Origin: Blasia pusilla
Lineage: Eukaryota; Marchantiophyta; Marchantiopsida; Blasiales
Reading direction: 5' to 3'
Length of the DNA stretch: 64,000 nucleotides
NCBI GenBank assembly: GCA_050084515.1
Contig: CM114274.1
Location: forward strand, 13,578,001 to 13,642,000
Shown here: one piece after another, positions 21,931 through 33,169 of the stretch
Layout: each line of letters starts with the position of its first letter
Position numbering within the stretch: the first letter of the stretch is position 1
Notes under the pieces: model-generated
What the model saw: only the letters and a program-made list of their open reading frames with translations
What the model was told of the DNA's origin: nothing
The model's database searches: none
Translations under genes and position numbers: made by a program

Positions 21931-22919
21931 CGGATCGGGCATGTTTGGAATTGTCTATTCCTATGCAAGCTTGGTCAATAGAGGTTGAAGGCAAGATCAC
22001 AAGGCCACAAGTTGGATTTGGTAGCTCAATCAACGGAACATATTGGTATAGCTCATTGAATCTAAGACTTAGGTTTACTAGTAAAAAAATTCCCACCTTC
22101 CGATACAAAAATTCGAGGTCTGCCAAAAGTGGATCTCAAAGGTCCCACACAATTAGCATTAAGTAGGAAATCTACAAGGGAATCAATGTGGGAAAACCCA
22201 CTATGAAAACCATTGTACTTTGTCTTGATGCCTAACCTAGAATCAACTAGGGACAGAAAACTGTAGGTAAAGCATATTAGCATTTAGTATATCATGGATA
22301 TATGTAGGTGTCATGTTGACAATATGGGAAGTGTGCTCACGTCCACCTAAACTGTGTGCGTATACATAAAATTTTCCAGCAGATCATATGATATAATGAG
22401 TCATATACCCGTTTCATAATACATATGGCGGGTATGTGTTAGTTTCTTTGATGCTCACTCTCAACTTACTTGTGTTAAAGGATATTGCCCCGCAATATCC
22501 ATGAGTTTTCTTCTGCTTAATCAATTATGAGCAATGGGCTTGCTAGTTTTTAAGGAAAGACTCAATCTCGGGGCAAGCAGCACGTAAAAGTTGCCTTAGT
22601 AGCTTACCTAAGTGAGAAATTTGGATATTTCCCCAGATCTACGTTTTCGTAGTTTGATTCGATCTCGTAGTTATCTAGATCTAGAACCAACATCTCTCCT
22701 AAGTGGCCATGTTTCATCTAATAGCTCACTTCTTGTAAAAGTTACCAATAGCCTACAATGAAAAGGAAGTTCATCATACAATACTCTAGCAGATCCAGTA
22801 TGGACTAGGGCTATTGTGTTAGTGCACGCATAATGAGGCCATTCGGACCTTCATGAAATGATTCCCATCTCAATATGTAGAAGTTGATACTTTCCTATTT
22901 TTATGGCCTATTAAGTAGT
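21931..22919. other. intergenic, no gene seen
   Basis: No recognisable motif on either strand. Frames are short and AT-biased. Confidence 0.4.
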
Positions 22920-23880
22920 GTGTCCAAGTATGAATATAAATAAAACTACATGTGTCCTCTACTACACCTAGTTGGGATGCATCACATCTGGATTGCTTTG
23001 GTGCAAAATGAGCACATGTTGTTGCACATACATGGAGCAGTACGTGGTATGCACATGAGGTCCATAATTATGCCAAGTGGCCCAACTCACAATGCGGGGT
23101 GATGCACTGCGAATGACAAATTTTTTGGTGGAAGAGCGTATTTGTATGTACCTTCCCTATCTCCCTCAGGTGAGACAAATAAGCTAGGTATTGGCTAGAG
23201 CTTTGATAACGGAAAACATGACTACTAGATAGCTTAACATTGTTTTCATTACTTGCTGATGTAGATGTTTCACGCACTCGTGCTCAATGATTGGATATTC
23301 TTGAGTAACAAAGATATTACAGTTATACTAGACACACCATGTGCTGGAACAACAACAACATATATTCAAGTAGGTGCATCATCATTTATCCTCTTAGTAA
23401 GGGCATAAATAACTAGAACCAAGATCGTCTACATCTGCGAAAATTTCAATTCGTCTTTCATTATTTTTTTGTCACATGTCCTCCATTGTGGATATAATTG
23501 CAGTCATAAGTGTTATTTTCCACACTTGGTTGGGATCCCTAGATTTTGAATGCATTGGCATGCCGTGATTGGATGTCAACGAATTACAAAGATATTACAC
23601 TTATACTAGGCACACTATGTTTTGGAAACAATAATAATTTTCATATAGGTGCATCATTATTGATCTTGTGATTCGAATAAGGGAGAATTTTATTGGAACC
23701 CAATTCTTCTACATATGAAAAATTTAAAAAATTTCATCATCGATTTTTTGTCACATGTCTTCCACTCTGGATATAAATATAGTCACAAAAGTTACTTGTC
23801 TCCCCTAGTTGGAATCCCTAGGTTTGGGATGCAATGCACCTGGAAAATGAGCAAATGCTAATCGAGATACATGGGACAAT
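22920..23880 (+). repeat. diverged ~280-bp tandem repeats
   Basis: Blocks 23289-23560 and 23570-23855 share, in order, acaaagatattaca, ttatactag, gtaggtgcatcat or close variants, tttttttgtcacatgtc, ggatata and gttgggatccctag. A partial third unit at 22920-23045 matches their 3' part. Divergence is high, so this is an old local duplication. Confidence 0.65.
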
Positions 23881-26039
23881 AGCAAGTATGGGAGCCCCAC
23901 AATGGCAACCCAAAAATTTTGTGAGCCACACTGAAACCTGAACACAATTACATTCTGAAAATGTCTACAACACAATTATGAAGGAGCACACTGCAAATTT
24001 TAATGTTTAAATTGGTGGTTAGATGTGGTAACAAGAACCAAAGGTTATATCTAAACTCTGGAGCAAGAAATTATGTAAACACTTTCTTGTCATAAATATT
24101 ACAAGCTTAAAAGTGCAACAGTAGAAAATATGTATCCACGATGCTGAAAAAAAAGGTGTTTATGTGAAAACGACACTTGCTTGTCGAATTATCTCTGGCA
24201 TCCATATCTCGGAGTGAATTGCAGAACCCAAAATCAGATAGCCAACCCACATAACAACATTCTTATGTGTAATAAGTAGAATTTCACATATAAACACAAA
24301 ACAACCCAGTTACGCAAGGTTTGCTTGTAAACACTTGAAAGATAAGTACCCTACTGCATTATCACCTTAGCACTATGAGCTACACAAAACAATTTAAACA
24401 TAGTTAGTCGTAGGCTATATCTCAATAAATTTTTTGGGTGGCATACGTATATACACAACATAAATCGTGATCACGTGTTTTAAACACGTGCTTCCACATT
24501 CCGCCTATCTGCAACGTGTCACTAGCCAATATCGTAAAGGTGCTATTGAATAAGCTTTTTATTTTTGTATTGAGGATGATCTCTGCTTCACAGCCATACC
24601 AACCCACAACATTCAACCCACTTCTTGTATTGTGCCATGTGCATCGACTCATAAAATTTTATCTTAGACTTATATACGTATTGCGTTACATTGCTACTTA
24701 TATATATAAATATATACTTACTTAGACTTAGCCTTAGACTAAAACTTGTGTATAAGTCTAAGTCAAAATTATATATATCTTTATTATTATGGAAGAGTGC
24801 CTTCTTGATTTGCAAACATCCCTATCTTGATAATAATCCCTTTCCCTACATTAGTTCCTTAAATATTTTTTCATTTCTCGTGCATGGAAACATGTTACAT
24901 ATATATATATATATATATATATACTAATTATTCCTATTTCTATGAGGAGTACCTACATTTAATTCCCATTTTTCACCTAGCAAGCACTTGCCAAGTACGT
25001 GGATTTTTATCGACATTGTTCTTCACTTCTACATTTTTCACCGCGTTGTTACACTATACGCCACCGGGGCCGCATCTTGTTTTATTTTACCACATCATCA
25101 AAACTTCCGAGAAGAATTGTTTTTGTCAATAAAGCAAGAAAAAAAAAAAAAAAAAAGCAAGCAAAGAAAATGGCCATAATCAAGAGATTCTATTTATTCT
25201 CAAATACGGTCCATGTAACTTTAGTTTTCTTTTGTCTTCTTACGCGCTTTCTAAGAAACCATACTTGTTCCACAAAAGCCTATAATGACAAGAAGAAAGA
25301 TTCCCCCCTTCGAGCGAATATTCTGGTCCAAGGCTGGGGTAATGCATTCTTTGTAAAGTCTTTCTGATAAGAATATGAAAGTTTAGGCAATTTTCCGACT
25401 CAAAATTAGGGGTCTGTTTGTGAAAGTACAAAGTTTCCGACTGGATTTGCAACTTTCGGAACCGGAATTATTTCCTGTTGGAATTCGCCGGTATTACACA
25501 GGTATGTGTAAAAAGTAACCAGCCGAGCACTGTTTTGGTGAGAATGAGCATTGTCGGCGAAAGGCAGGGTGATTCGGACGGAGCAAGGAGCAATAAATGT
25601 TCTGTATTCTTTCTCTACTGTGAGCTGATTCGGACGGGCAGGGCGCGAGGCACTGGTAGTACGACAAATATCGATGTCACATCTTTACGTGTTTTGGTCG
25701 AATTGATGAGCCTGGATCAGAATCCAAGCATCCGCATTGAAAGCTCAAGAGCTCGTCAGGCTTGGCCTGTAGTTTGAGGAATCCAGACCCGGCAGGCATG
25801 GGGAGGCGTCCACAAAGATGACTGTAATAACTACGCCTTCCCGCGGTGCACCTATCTGGATCGATAATGAGTGTCAGGGCGATGGCGAGACACCACCATT
25901 CTTTCTGAACGGTGTCCCTATTTCTTCAGTACAGTTTGCGCTTCCAAGTCTATCTATGTCTTCCGGAGTTGAGAGAAATTACCTGGGTCCATGACATTAG
26001 GAAGTCCCGTGACCGCAGCTCTGAGATTGCATGCAGTCG
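23881..26039. other. AT-rich upstream region of the ankyrin gene; microsatellites
   Basis: Contains an (AT)n run at about 24898-24922 and a poly-A run at about 25138-25156. No gene recognised. The part from about 25450 is more balanced in base composition and may hold the promoter and 5' leader of the downstream gene. I see no unambiguous TATA box at a fitting distance. An in-frame TAG at 26040-26042 closes the frame before the gene. Confidence 0.4.
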
Positions 26040-26069
26040 TAGAGTGATTGGTACGCAGGTGCAGTGCGG

Positions 26070-28247
26070 ATGGTGGACAAGGAGATCAGTACGATGAAGG
26101 AAGAGGATGCTCAGCCGATTGTGCAGATATTATACAATATAGCGCGAGAAGTGTTGGGGAACCATAAGGAAGAACCTCCAAGAAAATCTCGGAAGGTGCG
26201 GGATGCGCTGTTGAGCATACATAGAATGGAAGCATCGTCTGCCATGAGCTTCCTAAACGACTTCCTAAAGTATCCCCACCAGTTCGAACCTGACTGGACC
26301 GAGCAGAAGGATGAGCAGAAGGTGAAGAAGGACGAGCAGAAGGAGAAGCAGGACGACCAGAAGGACGATGAGAAGGAGAAGAAGTTTTTATCGAAGTGCA
26401 TCATTTGGTTGAAGAAGGAGGGGGAGAACGAGAAGCAGCAGGAGAAGGTGCAAGGTGACGAGTCCTGGGAAAAATACAAGCAAAAGTTACGGTGCGAGAA
26501 CTTCAAGGAGAGTAGATTTACAGTACTGCATGTAGCTGCTCTACTCGATAAGGAGGAGATTGTACGCAGACTTCTACATCTAACTGATCTAGAAGCGCGT
26601 AGTCTCCTTGCAGCTCTCCCTCTAGATGCACCGCGAGACTCTGAGTCCCCTTATTTCTATCGCGATCTGCTTCTCCAGTCCAAAACAAGGCAAGGCTGGA
26701 CTGCTTTGCATTTGTGTGCATGTGCGGAGAAGTCTTCGGGGGTGGTGGCTACACTTCTGATGGAAGCCTACCGTAAAATGATGGAGAGGATGAAAATTTC
26801 TGAAAAGATTAGGTGGAAATATATTATTGCGGACCTCTTCCGAGATGAGCGTGAGATGACCCCACTTCATTATGCCGTTTGGACTTCCAACATCGAAGTT
26901 GTTCGTCAGTTCCTGGACGGGGATAAGACGGGAACAATCACCAACTTGCGTGCGGTGGATATGTTTCTGCTTACCCCACTGCATGTCACAGTAATGCAGG
27001 CTCAAGAGGACGTGGAAGTTGAGCTACTGAAGCCCAAGATCGCAGAATTACTTCTGCAGCATTTGATTAATCTGGCGAAGGATAAGGATGACATAACTAC
27101 AGTAAAAGCCTTGGAACTGGAGAAAGACTGTGTCAATGCTCCCGATTGTTGCTCATATACACCGTTGCATTGGGCGGTGCACAACAATGCTTACTGGATC
27201 GTGAATCACCTCCTCAAGAATAGCAGCATCGCGCCCCTGGAACTGGACGATGAAGGACATAGTCCTCTTCATTTGGCAAATGATTCGACAAAGAAGGCCA
27301 ATTACGAGAGGGAATGCGAGAGGTTGCTCCTGACCTGCGATCAGGTAAAACACCACGACAACAGGCTCCGTAATGATAGACAGGTGTGCGTGGACTCCGC
27401 AAACGCAATGTTGGTGGAAGCGTCGTTGATTGCAAGCATCACATTTGCCGCATACTTACAACCGCCTATGGGACTCGTGACTTACTATGAATATGGTGCT
27501 TACCAGAATTCTCCACCCACAGATTACAAATCATATGAAGCGGTCGAGAAAGACTCGTACGTGGAGGTGTTTTGGATCTTCAACTGTCTGTCCTTCCTGT
27601 CCGCCATATCAACAGTGCTCACAAGCTCCCTCACAGTTGCCAGGAGCACAGTGTGGGAACCACAAGAGCACCTAGGAGATGTGGTGCAGCGCAATAAACG
27701 ATGGATCTTTTGTACTTATGTTTTGTTCACCATATCTGTCCTGTTCGTGCTCGGAGGTTTTGTCACTGTCGGCCTAGGCAACCTACCACCTTCTCTCAAA
27801 GTGCGACTCCTGGATTTTGTAGTTCCTGGCAGTCTGATCTTTCTGGTGTGCACGGTCATTTCCTTGGGGTTCTTTGTCGTAGTCATTCCAAAATTCGTCC
27901 AATTCTTGCCCTGGAGAAAATTTGATCTCCAGAAGTTATTCCGCGATTGGTTCTCGCGAATCCACCATTGGGGCAAGCGTATGAAGTCCCCAGCTGATTC
28001 AAAATTGGTAGATCTGAGGGCTACCGACGCATGGAAGAGAGTCCTGAAAAGCATCTCGGGGTCTAAATCGAGGCGTTCCACAGAGATTCGCATGGGAAGC
28101 GATGAGTTTCGGAGATCGAAGCGGGATATCCACGCTTACTCGTCCGTTCCGCAATGCAGACTCAAGGCTGTACAAGAGGGTCGTGGAGCTTCTCAGGCGA
28201 TTTCCTCCTTGATCGGGCGCAATGGCATGGAGCCTTGGTATCTATAA
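26070..28247 (+). CDS. ankyrin-repeat membrane protein with PGG domain
   Basis: An intact 725-residue intronless frame. The ATG at 26070 is the first after an in-frame TAG at 26040; a GTG at 26064 is also in frame. Residues about 85-125 are a Lys/Glu/Asp/Gln-rich, probably helical stretch. Ankyrin repeats follow from about 150: FTVLHVAALL, GWTALHLCAC (209), MTPLHYAVW (263), LTPLHVTVM (300), YTPLHWAVH (363), HSPLHLAN (397). From about 444, AMLVEASLIASITFAAYLQP is the PGG-domain signature with the usual PPGG changed to PPMG. Four hydrophobic segments (about 444, 503, 544, 583) predict a membrane protein with cytosolic ankyrins and a basic C-terminal tail. Plant relatives (ACD6/ITN1 class) act in defence or stress signalling, mostly at the plasma membrane; that role here is inference. 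Confidence 0.9.
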   Translation: MVDKEISTMKEEDAQPIVQILYNIAREVLGNHKEEPPRKSRKVRDALLSIHRMEASSAMSFLNDFLKYPHQFEPDWTEQKDEQKVKKDEQKEKQDDQKDDEKEKKFLSKCIIWLKKEGENEKQQEKVQGDESWEKYKQKLRCENFKESRFTVLHVAALLDKEEIVRRLLHLTDLEARSLLAALPLDAPRDSESPYFYRDLLLQSKTRQGWTALHLCACAEKSSGVVATLLMEAYRKMMERMKISEKIRWKYIIADLFRDEREMTPLHYAVWTSNIEVVRQFLDGDKTGTITNLRAVDMFLLTPLHVTVMQAQEDVEVELLKPKIAELLLQHLINLAKDKDDITTVKALELEKDCVNAPDCCSYTPLHWAVHNNAYWIVNHLLKNSSIAPLELDDEGHSPLHLANDSTKKANYERECERLLLTCDQVKHHDNRLRNDRQVCVDSANAMLVEASLIASITFAAYLQPPMGLVTYYEYGAYQNSPPTDYKSYEAVEKDSYVEVFWIFNCLSFLSAISTVLTSSLTVARSTVWEPQEHLGDVVQRNKRWIFCTYVLFTISVLFVLGGFVTVGLGNLPPSLKVRLLDFVVPGSLIFLVCTVISLGFFVVVIPKFVQFLPWRKFDLQKLFRDWFSRIHHWGKRMKSPADSKLVDLRATDAWKRVLKSISGSKSRRSTEIRMGSDEFRRSKRDIHAYSSVPQCRLKAVQEGRGASQAISSLIGRNGMEPWYL

Positions 28248-28336
28248 TATTACGGGAGAGTGCGGTTATTTTCACATTCTTGCCACTTGCCATGCAGTCT
28301 ATATACACTTATGTATTTTTTCCCAATTATTTTATT

Positions 28337-28342
28337 AATAAA
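28337..28342 (+). terminator. candidate polyadenylation signal of the ankyrin gene
   Basis: AATAAA about 90 nt after the stop codon, in a T-rich context (tttattaataaattggg). This is a typical distance for a plant 3' end. It is inferred from sequence only. Confidence 0.4.
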
Positions 28343-28793
28343 TTGGGCTATTTATTAATTTTTGTTAAAAAGGGATTGGAGGATGGAGCTTTTCTCTTGA
28401 TTCTTTCTCTCTTTGACAAGTGCCCCTGAATTTCTCTCCAAACTACTGGTCTTTTGGTAAATTGAAACATGAATTAGAGGATCCAGCACGATACTCTATA
28501 TGTCCATACAAGTCCCTTAATAAGTAGTATTACATTAGGTATCATTGTTATGGGTTTTTTTTGGAGGCCCCATTCTCCCAATGTTCTCAATTGACGTTAT
28601 GTAGTTGATGTGTTTTCGTCGTGGGCACGCTATCAAAACTAATATTAGTCTATTAATTATGGTTAGTTTTTTTTGGATGTCCATTTGCTTTATGTATGAT
28701 GATCTTTTAATTTCAAGTTCATGTTTACTTTGAAAACCCTATGAAACAATTTCAAGCAAATATGATACCTTTACGTGGCAATGTACGCAATAA

Positions 28794-29316
28794 TGTCACG
28801 ACCCTAATAACAAAACGAGCACTTTGGAGTTAGAGAAATACAAATGCGAACCGCAAGCGTTGCGAGCGTTTCAAGTGTTTCATGCGTTTATGGTCGCGAC
28901 TAAGGACACCGGAACCAAACACAGAACCCAGACTTAAGGAAGATGGGTCTTGAAAGAAGACGCGGCCAAGGGCTGAGAACAAGACTAGGGATGTGGATAG
29001 CTTTTGGAAATTTTTACTGTACTTTTGACCATAAATTTTGGTCCCAATATTTTTTTGGGAGAAGTAAGGCAACGATGGAAAGCTTGTGTGGAGGCGGTTC
29101 TAACGCACCAAAGATGTTGACAAATGCTTGAGCAAAAGCCAAAATATGGGCCAAAATCGGATGTATGGGGAGTCGGCTTGAGGGTCAAAAAGAGGGGCCC
29201 GTAGAAGTATTAGTGAGGGCCTCCAAGAGTGCTTGGGACTCGAACCTTACTTTGGGCACCGTGAGGCATATCAAGGGCACTGAACAGATCGGGAGTTTTG
29301 GTGTTGGGATTCAAAA
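28794..29316. mobile_element. truncated LTR of family C
   Basis: Begins TGTCACGACCCTAATAAC and follows the 16084-17085 and 43426-44445 LTRs through their first half (e.g. atgcgtttatggtcgcgact, aggcggttctaacgcacc, gagtgcttgggactcgaacc). It stops at ggattcaaaa, where a CACTA-type end begins. The second half is missing from the window. It is more diverged than the other two copies. Confidence 0.7.
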
Positions 29317-30450
29317 CACTACAAGGAAATGATGATTTTATGACTATGATATATGACTACCCAGAGTCATATATTATATATTGTGACTTTGTATGACTAC
29401 AGACTTACAAAATCAGTAAAGTATAGTTATGAAACGTTCTATATGATTCGTAATTGAGATGGTGAATGACATGGAATACTTATTAAATTTCTTGATGAAA
29501 AATATTATGCAGTCATGAAACCATCACTAAGCTTAAGAAGGTTAAGCTTACATGTACTATAGATAAGAACATGGATTGCAGCCATGATAGGTGCCACATC
29601 ATCTTCATGACATGTACAAATGACAAAATAAATGGTTTGAGTCATAAATAGAAACATGCTATATCACGTTTGGAGGTCTTAATCCCTATGTGACACGAAT
29701 GAATTCAAATAGTGGAAAATACTTATTGACTTTTTAAGCCATGTCATATTCCTATTTGAGTCCTGTCCATAGCATAGTTGGTGACTTAAGGAGTCATGGA
29801 ATATCATGGATAGTGTGACTAAGATCATAACTTAATGACGCTAGTTGTCGTATTAAATCACTCAATTAGTCGTGCAACTATTATATACGTTAATTATTTG
29901 AATAGGGAAGCTCAAGAATCGTAATGACTCATCAAGCCAAGTCATGTTACTATTTAAGTCATATCAATTATGCTCATAGTATGGTAAGTGATTGAGGGAG
30001 TTATATGATGTCATTGATAGGGTAAAAAATTAAGTGACTTTATAGTCATAATCACATGACTCTGACAGTTATATTAACTTCCTCCCATGATTGTGGAGAT
30101 CATAATCTAGTCATGAAAATAGTGTACAAATTCCAATTCCAATGTTAAATGCATGACTACACTAGTCATGTTTAATCATCTCACCCGAATCTTGTTCAAT
30201 CATCATCACTAAGGAAGTCATTCATAAAGTGCTCATGGCTAAATTAGACTAAGGGAGTCATGCATTTATCATTTTACATATCAAATAGTCATTTGTTCAA
30301 TGAGTGATTAAGAGAGTCACGTGCAATTGCAAAAATGTGCGTGAAGTCATTTAAATAGTTATGGAAAATCAAATTGCATGAGAATTCATGACTTAGCAAG
30401 TCAATTTCACTTGGCATGGCAAACTACAACTAAGTCAAAATCCTAAAGTA
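29317..30450. mobile_element. CACTA-type transposon end with subterminal repeats
   Basis: Begins CACTACAAGGAAA, very like the CACTACAAGAAA ends of plant CACTA (En/Spm) elements. About 1.1 kb follow with dozens of gtcat/atgac motifs in both orientations (tatgactac, gagtcatata, agtcatggaa), the usual subterminal repeat pattern that binds the transposase. It interrupts a family C LTR at 29316. The other end and any coding part were not found, so it may be non-autonomous or broken. Confidence 0.55.
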
Positions 30451-30720
30451 CTACTAGTAGCCATGATATAATAGTAATCCATAATTAAATGAATCAGTTG
30501 TATATATGGACCCAGATGAAGCCAAAAAGTATTGTGACACAAAGAACATGTAATAACAAGAAAGTGTTAGTGATGAAGAAAAAACTAATAATGAGCCTCT
30601 ACTCTCCATAGATGATTGAAATAAGAGAAAATCAAAGTGCAATAACTCTTGGAAGACATAATTGATGCGCATAAAAGAAGATTTCGAATAGAGAGAGACA
30701 AGTATACAAGAAATCAAAGA

Positions 30721-31362
30721 TGTCGTGCGCATACACATCGCTACACAACACACATCGATGTTGAAAAATATACACACAAACATGCACGATCCCATGCTAA
30801 CTAGTGACATCCAAACAATGAGACAAGAAGTACTAATATCTTCAATAAAATCATGATCCAATGTCTCTCAACACCATAGCCCCTAAATGTGTGCAGTCTC
30901 ACATGTCTTTCTCAATATCAAACCAAACCCACTCTCCTAATGAGAGGCTTGGGTTATATTCACAAGGCAAGCAAGACCATAGCTCCGCCGCCTCATACCA
31001 AGAGGTTCAACAAAGAGAGAATGAGTTCTCGAGCTCTCTCTCCTTGAGCTATATCCACTTCCATCTCCCAAGCTCTCTCCTTGGTAACCTATGCTCTCAG
31101 GTCATCTCCTTGGCTCTTGACCTGCTGTAGCAAGTCAAGGGCCACTTCCCAAAGTGTAAATTCAACTCTACCAAACATGGAAACTTACTAAAAATAGGAA
31201 TTGTCTCTATATGGCTCCAAATGAGCCAAAACGAAGGGGAAACTTGCTCTCTCAGGTTTTCCTGGACCTAAGCAGGTAATCCTCAACCTCTTGATTTTGT
31301 CCTCATCCACTCGCAAAGGCTCTCTATCAGATCTCTCCGATCCATCCTAAAAATTTGTGACA
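30721..31362. mobile_element. family A LTR-like sequence (TG...CA, 642 bp)
   Basis: Starts TGTCGTGCGCATACACATCG, the same start as the left ends of family A copies at 31365 and 35728. It ends ccatcctaaaaatttgtgac a, the same style as the right end of copy #3 at 50925 (ctatcctaaaagacatgaca); about 175 bp before that end also match 50745-50925. So it carries both termini. No matching target duplication flanks it (aaga versus gctg), which suggests that it abuts copy #1 through recombination. Confidence 0.6.
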
Positions 31363-31364
31363 GC

Positions 31365-32640
31365 TGTCGTGCGCATACACATCGCTAAACAACATACATT
31401 GTTGTCAACAAACATATATACAAACACGCACGATCCCATGCTAACTAGTGGCATCCAAACAATGAGACAAGAAGTACCAAAATATCTCCAATCGTCCCCC
31501 TAGCTGGTGGTTAGGTCCCTCTAACTCCAAATAGCCATCTATCCCTACCTACCATGACATACATCTCGTGGAAGCTAAGAGCAAAAAGGCCGGGTGCTCA
31601 TGTGGCCTCGTCCTTAGTCGCCTTCTTGTCATCCATGTCACAGACACAAGTCAAAATCTAGAACTACCTACCCTATGTATATTTGAAACAAATCCATAAT
31701 CCCTCAAGAATCCTTGTGAGAGGTGGCGTCAGACATGTCATATGCCACCTTCTCGAACATCTATCATAGACTAGCATAGTGGTTGGACCACAAGCAAAAC
31801 CACACAACATACATCGCAAGCTCAGATCAACTAAACCATCAATGTTCGGAAGATGACATGGTGCATAGTTACACACATGATTCTTTCAACCATACCATCG
31901 CGTCCTTCCAATAAAAGGAACATCGGATTGAAAAATCTCACGCACTCTCAAGATGGTGCGCCTTGCAGTCACATCCAACGTTGTGGGTGTCGTTTGCTGC
32001 AAGTAGACATAGTCTCCCTTATGAAACCTCTCGACAGTAGGTGGATAACCATCTCCCCAAATAGTTGCATACCTCAACGTATCCCGATGTTGCGCAATCA
32101 CCAAGTTCTCAAACACCATGGGTATCACTCTCCAAAAAAACTCATCCCTCTGAGAACATGCTCACATCCATACATCAGGGTCATCAAGGTTCAACAACTT
32201 ACCAACATCTTAACAAGTGGCCGAAGGTAAATTTGACTCTCGGCCATATAAAAGCAAGTACGGTGAGAAAGACACTAGGATGACTACCTGTTGAGTCTGT
32301 ATCCCATCGCAAACCACAACAATTGGAGGTCCCAATCTCCTTGGTGACCTCTTTGCAAGCCATACTTACGTAATCCTCACTTCACCGTCTGCACAACCCG
32401 CTCCGCTAGTCCATCCGCCTCAGGATGATCTTGCAAAGTAGTGCGCTGGTCGATCAATGCCTGATCACACAAGGCCTGAAACTCCTCGAAAAACTCTATA
32501 CCCTGGTTTGTCAATATCTCAGTTGGTGTGCCATAATGAGTTAGCACTTGATCTAGGAAGGCATACGCTACTGCCTCACTTGCTTTGTCAAGAAATGCAA
32601 CCAACTGTATGCACTTCGAGAAGTGCTCGACCATCACCAA
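31365..32640 (-). mobile_element. family A Ty3 element copy #1 (integrase end only)
   Basis: On the minus strand: integrase core (32640-32377; DKASEAVAYAFLDQVL, LTNQGIEF, and ADGLAERVVQTVK with the third catalytic Glu), then the C-terminal region (32128-31886; GDYVYLQQTTPTTLDVTARR, TILRVREIF), then the PHD finger (31876-31673; LRCMLCGFACGPTTMLVYD with Cys to Tyr at the third ligand, RRWHMTC, LWIC). A non-coding 3' flank runs to the element end at 31365. Upstream gag, protease and RT are absent: at 32640 the homology stops and a coiled-coil gene fragment takes over. Confidence 0.75.
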
Positions 32641-33152
32641 AGAAAACACAAGCAACAAAGGTGAGGAGCATCAGCCTCAAGTCCATCAGGAGTCTTGCGT
32701 CTCCATCTCTTGGTCCTCGCTCTGCGAATGAGATAAGACAACAAAAAATAGAGGAGTGGGAGAGGGAAGAAAAAATGCATAGGCAGGAGGTTGTGGCAAA
32801 GCTTGCTTTGGACAAGCTCTCAAAGTAGAATGCGGAGGCTGAGGCATTGAAGGCCTTGAAGAAAAGAGTCATAAACGAGAAACGCGAGAAAAAGCGTCTC
32901 GACGCCTCCATCAAGAGGGCACAATTGGCAAAAGCTCAAGGAGGAAAAGAAATCACCATTGAAGAACGCCCTACCCATCCAACGGATAGCGTTGAGAAGC
33001 TGGAAATGTCAGGGGACACCATCAATTTAAAAATGACCAAAGAAACGGCCGAAGTTGAAGTGACGGACGACGGGGTCATGAGGATAGCAAGTGTGGAGAT
33101 GGTGGGCATCTCTGAAGAAGCAGCAGAAGAGTCGTCATCGTCATTGAGGAGA
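32641..33152 (+). pseudogene. charged coiled-coil gene fragment (copy 1)
   Basis: The plus strand reads GPRSANEIRQQKIEEWEREE, then a Lys/Glu-rich helix, a TAG at 32826-32828, then NAEAEALKALKKR, NEKREKKRLDASIKRAQL and VTDDGVMRIASVEMVG. The same protein is read on the minus strand at 54621-54190, where the TAG position is a CAG glutamine codon. I do not recognise the family; heptad-like composition suggests a long coiled coil. It sits exactly between the broken ends of two Ty3 copies, so it was probably brought in by a transposon that has since been lost. Confidence 0.55.
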
Positions 33153-33169
33153 ACTACCTACTCTATGTA

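Noticed and set aside
26111-28093. minus-strand frames rich in Ser/Phe/Cys
   Set aside because: They are the reverse reading of the Lys/Glu-rich and ankyrin coding sequence of the intact gene.
29225-29245. Possible tRNA T-arm (reverse complement ggttcgagtcccaagc)
   Set aside because: It lies in a conserved part of the family C LTR and no acceptor or anticodon stem can be formed around it.
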